NCBI RefSeq assembly: GCF_004348265.1
Contig: NZ_SMNT01000044.1
Location: forward strand, 1 to 37,647
DNA from: Methylobacterium segetis
GTDB taxonomy: Bacteria > Pseudomonadota > Alphaproteobacteria > Rhizobiales > Beijerinckiaceae
Direction: 5' to 3'
DNA length: 37,647 nucleotides
Each line of letters starts with the position of its first letter. Position 1 is the stretch's first letter. The notes beneath the pieces were generated by a model. That model ran no database searches and was not told the DNA's origin. It saw only the letters and a list, made by a program, of their open reading frames with translations. Position numbers and translations under genes: made by a program. Of the stretch, positions 36,823 to 37,647 are shown one piece after another.

Positions 36823-37647
36823 CTACGGGTGGATGACCATCGCGTTGAACGGGTACACGTAGGCCTGCAGCATCACGAGGCCGCCGACCATGCAGGCGAG
36901 CACGATCGAGTGCCAGAACACGAAGCGCAGGATCTTGCCCTCCTGGCCGAAATAGCCGGTGGCGGTGGAGGCCACGACGATCGACTGCGCGTCGATCATC
37001 TTGCCCATCACGCCGCCCGACGAGTTCGCCGAGGCCATCAGGATGCCCGACAGGCCGAGCTGCTCCGAGGTGATCTTCTGCAAGCCGCCGAAGAGCACGT
37101 TCGAGGCCGTGTCCGAGCCCGTCAGCGCCACGCCGAGCCAGCCGAGCAGGGTGCCGAAGAACGGGTAGAGGATGCCCGTGCCGGCGAAGGCGAGGCCGAG
37201 CGTCGCGTCGACGCCGCCGTAGCGGGTGAGCACGCCGAGCGCGAGCATCGCCGCGATGGTGATGAGCGAGTAGCGCAGCACCCAGATCGTCTCGAGATAG
37301 GCGGTGACGAGGCGCCAGGGCGAGAAGCGCATGATCAGGCCGGAGATGATCGCGGCGATGAGCACGCCCGTGCCCGTGTAGGACATGTAGGTGAAGGCGA
37401 AGACCGCCGCCTCCGGATGCGCCTTGGCGACGACCGGGGGCACCTTCATGATCACGTTGTGCAGGCCCGGGACCTCGTACTTGATCGTGAAGATCGGGTT
37501 CACGAGGCTCTTGAACCAGCCGGTGCCCCAGATCGCGACGACGACCGACAGGATGATCCACGGCACCCAGGCCCAGGCGATCTCGCTCGAGGTGGCGGTG
37601 CGGGCGCCGGTATGCACGCGCGGCAGGTCGCCGGGCACGCCCGCGCC
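36823..37647 (-). CDS. lctP: L-lactate permease (LctP family), C-terminal part, runs off window
   Basis: The last ~274 residues of a lactate/proton symporter. They match E. coli LldP well: GWLGVALTGSDTASNVLFGGLQ, ASANSSGGVMGKMIDAQSIVVA, FRFVFWHSIVLACMVGGLVMLQAYV. About seven membrane helices fall in the visible part. The N-terminal half (about 250-300 residues) lies right of the window; the frame is open through the edge. The product takes up lactate (and possibly glycolate) through the inner membrane. A clear terminator follows the stop. Confidence 0.93.
   Translation of the reverse strand, partial: GAGVPGDLPRVHTGARTATSSEIAWAWVPWIILSVVVAIWGTGWFKSLVNPIFTIKYEVPGLHNVIMKVPPVVAKAHPEAAVFAFTYMSYTGTGVLIAAIISGLIMRFSPWRLVTAYLETIWVLRYSLITIAAMLALGVLTRYGGVDATLGLAFAGTGILYPFFGTLLGWLGVALTGSDTASNVLFGGLQKITSEQLGLSGILMASANSSGGVMGKMIDAQSIVVASTATGYFGQEGKILRFVFWHSIVLACMVGGLVMLQAYVYPFNAMVIHP

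Overview
The window is GC-rich DNA from an alphaproteobacterium of the Hyphomicrobiales, most likely Methylobacteriaceae (Methylobacterium or Methylorubrum-like). This rests on gene content (HWE histidine kinase, DUF6894 and DUF1488 small proteins, LipB/UvrA/TrmFO sequence style) and on a near-match to the alphaproteobacterial SOS box before uvrA. The genus is inference; the class is well supported.

Positions 1-3480 are the integrase end of a genomic island that continues off the left edge. It carries four tandem minus-strand genes for stand-alone PilZ (c-di-GMP receptor) domains, the first cut by the window edge. A small plus-strand operon follows (unknown protein, excisionase-like protein, tyrosine recombinase), ending against the 3' end of tRNA-Lys. 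The island therefore sits in tRNA-Lys, and a pair of 12-bp direct repeats spaced 21 bp apart lies between integrase and tRNA.

Positions 3560-10900 are core genome: a PAS-PAS-GGDEF-EAL c-di-GMP enzyme, the queuosine genes queA-tgt as an overlapping pair, a cation diffusion facilitator, lipB, a lone FliN-like protein and tRNA-Leu. Positions 11244-14363 hold a 1039-residue trimeric autotransporter adhesin. Its upstream region is AT-richer than the surroundings and holds hairpins and a terminator-like element that could belong to a small RNA. Four small, poorly characterised proteins follow, then a DUF488 protein, a GH25 lysozyme-like lipoprotein, and a Crp/Fnr-type regulator behind a perfect palindrome that overlaps a candidate promoter. 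Next come a large GAF/PAS HWE histidine kinase, a decayed RND efflux fragment and a NIT-domain chemoreceptor.

Positions 25600-37647 hold uvrA with a candidate LexA site and an outer-membrane beta-barrel protein with a strong terminator. A fasciclin-domain protein lies opposite an ECF sigma factor/RskA-type anti-sigma pair, an arrangement that recalls mycobacterial SigK-RskA-MPT70/83. An HtrA-like PDZ protein that has lost all three catalytic residues is next, followed by an FUSC membrane protein, trmFO, a GNAT acetyltransferase and the C-terminal part of a lactate permease running off the right edge.

No CRISPR array, defence island, insertion sequence or biosynthetic cluster was seen. The most interesting leads are the PilZ array in the island, the palindrome/leader hairpin before the Crp-like gene, the catalytically dead HtrA-like protein next to the sigma/anti-sigma pair, and an atypical TGT active site.
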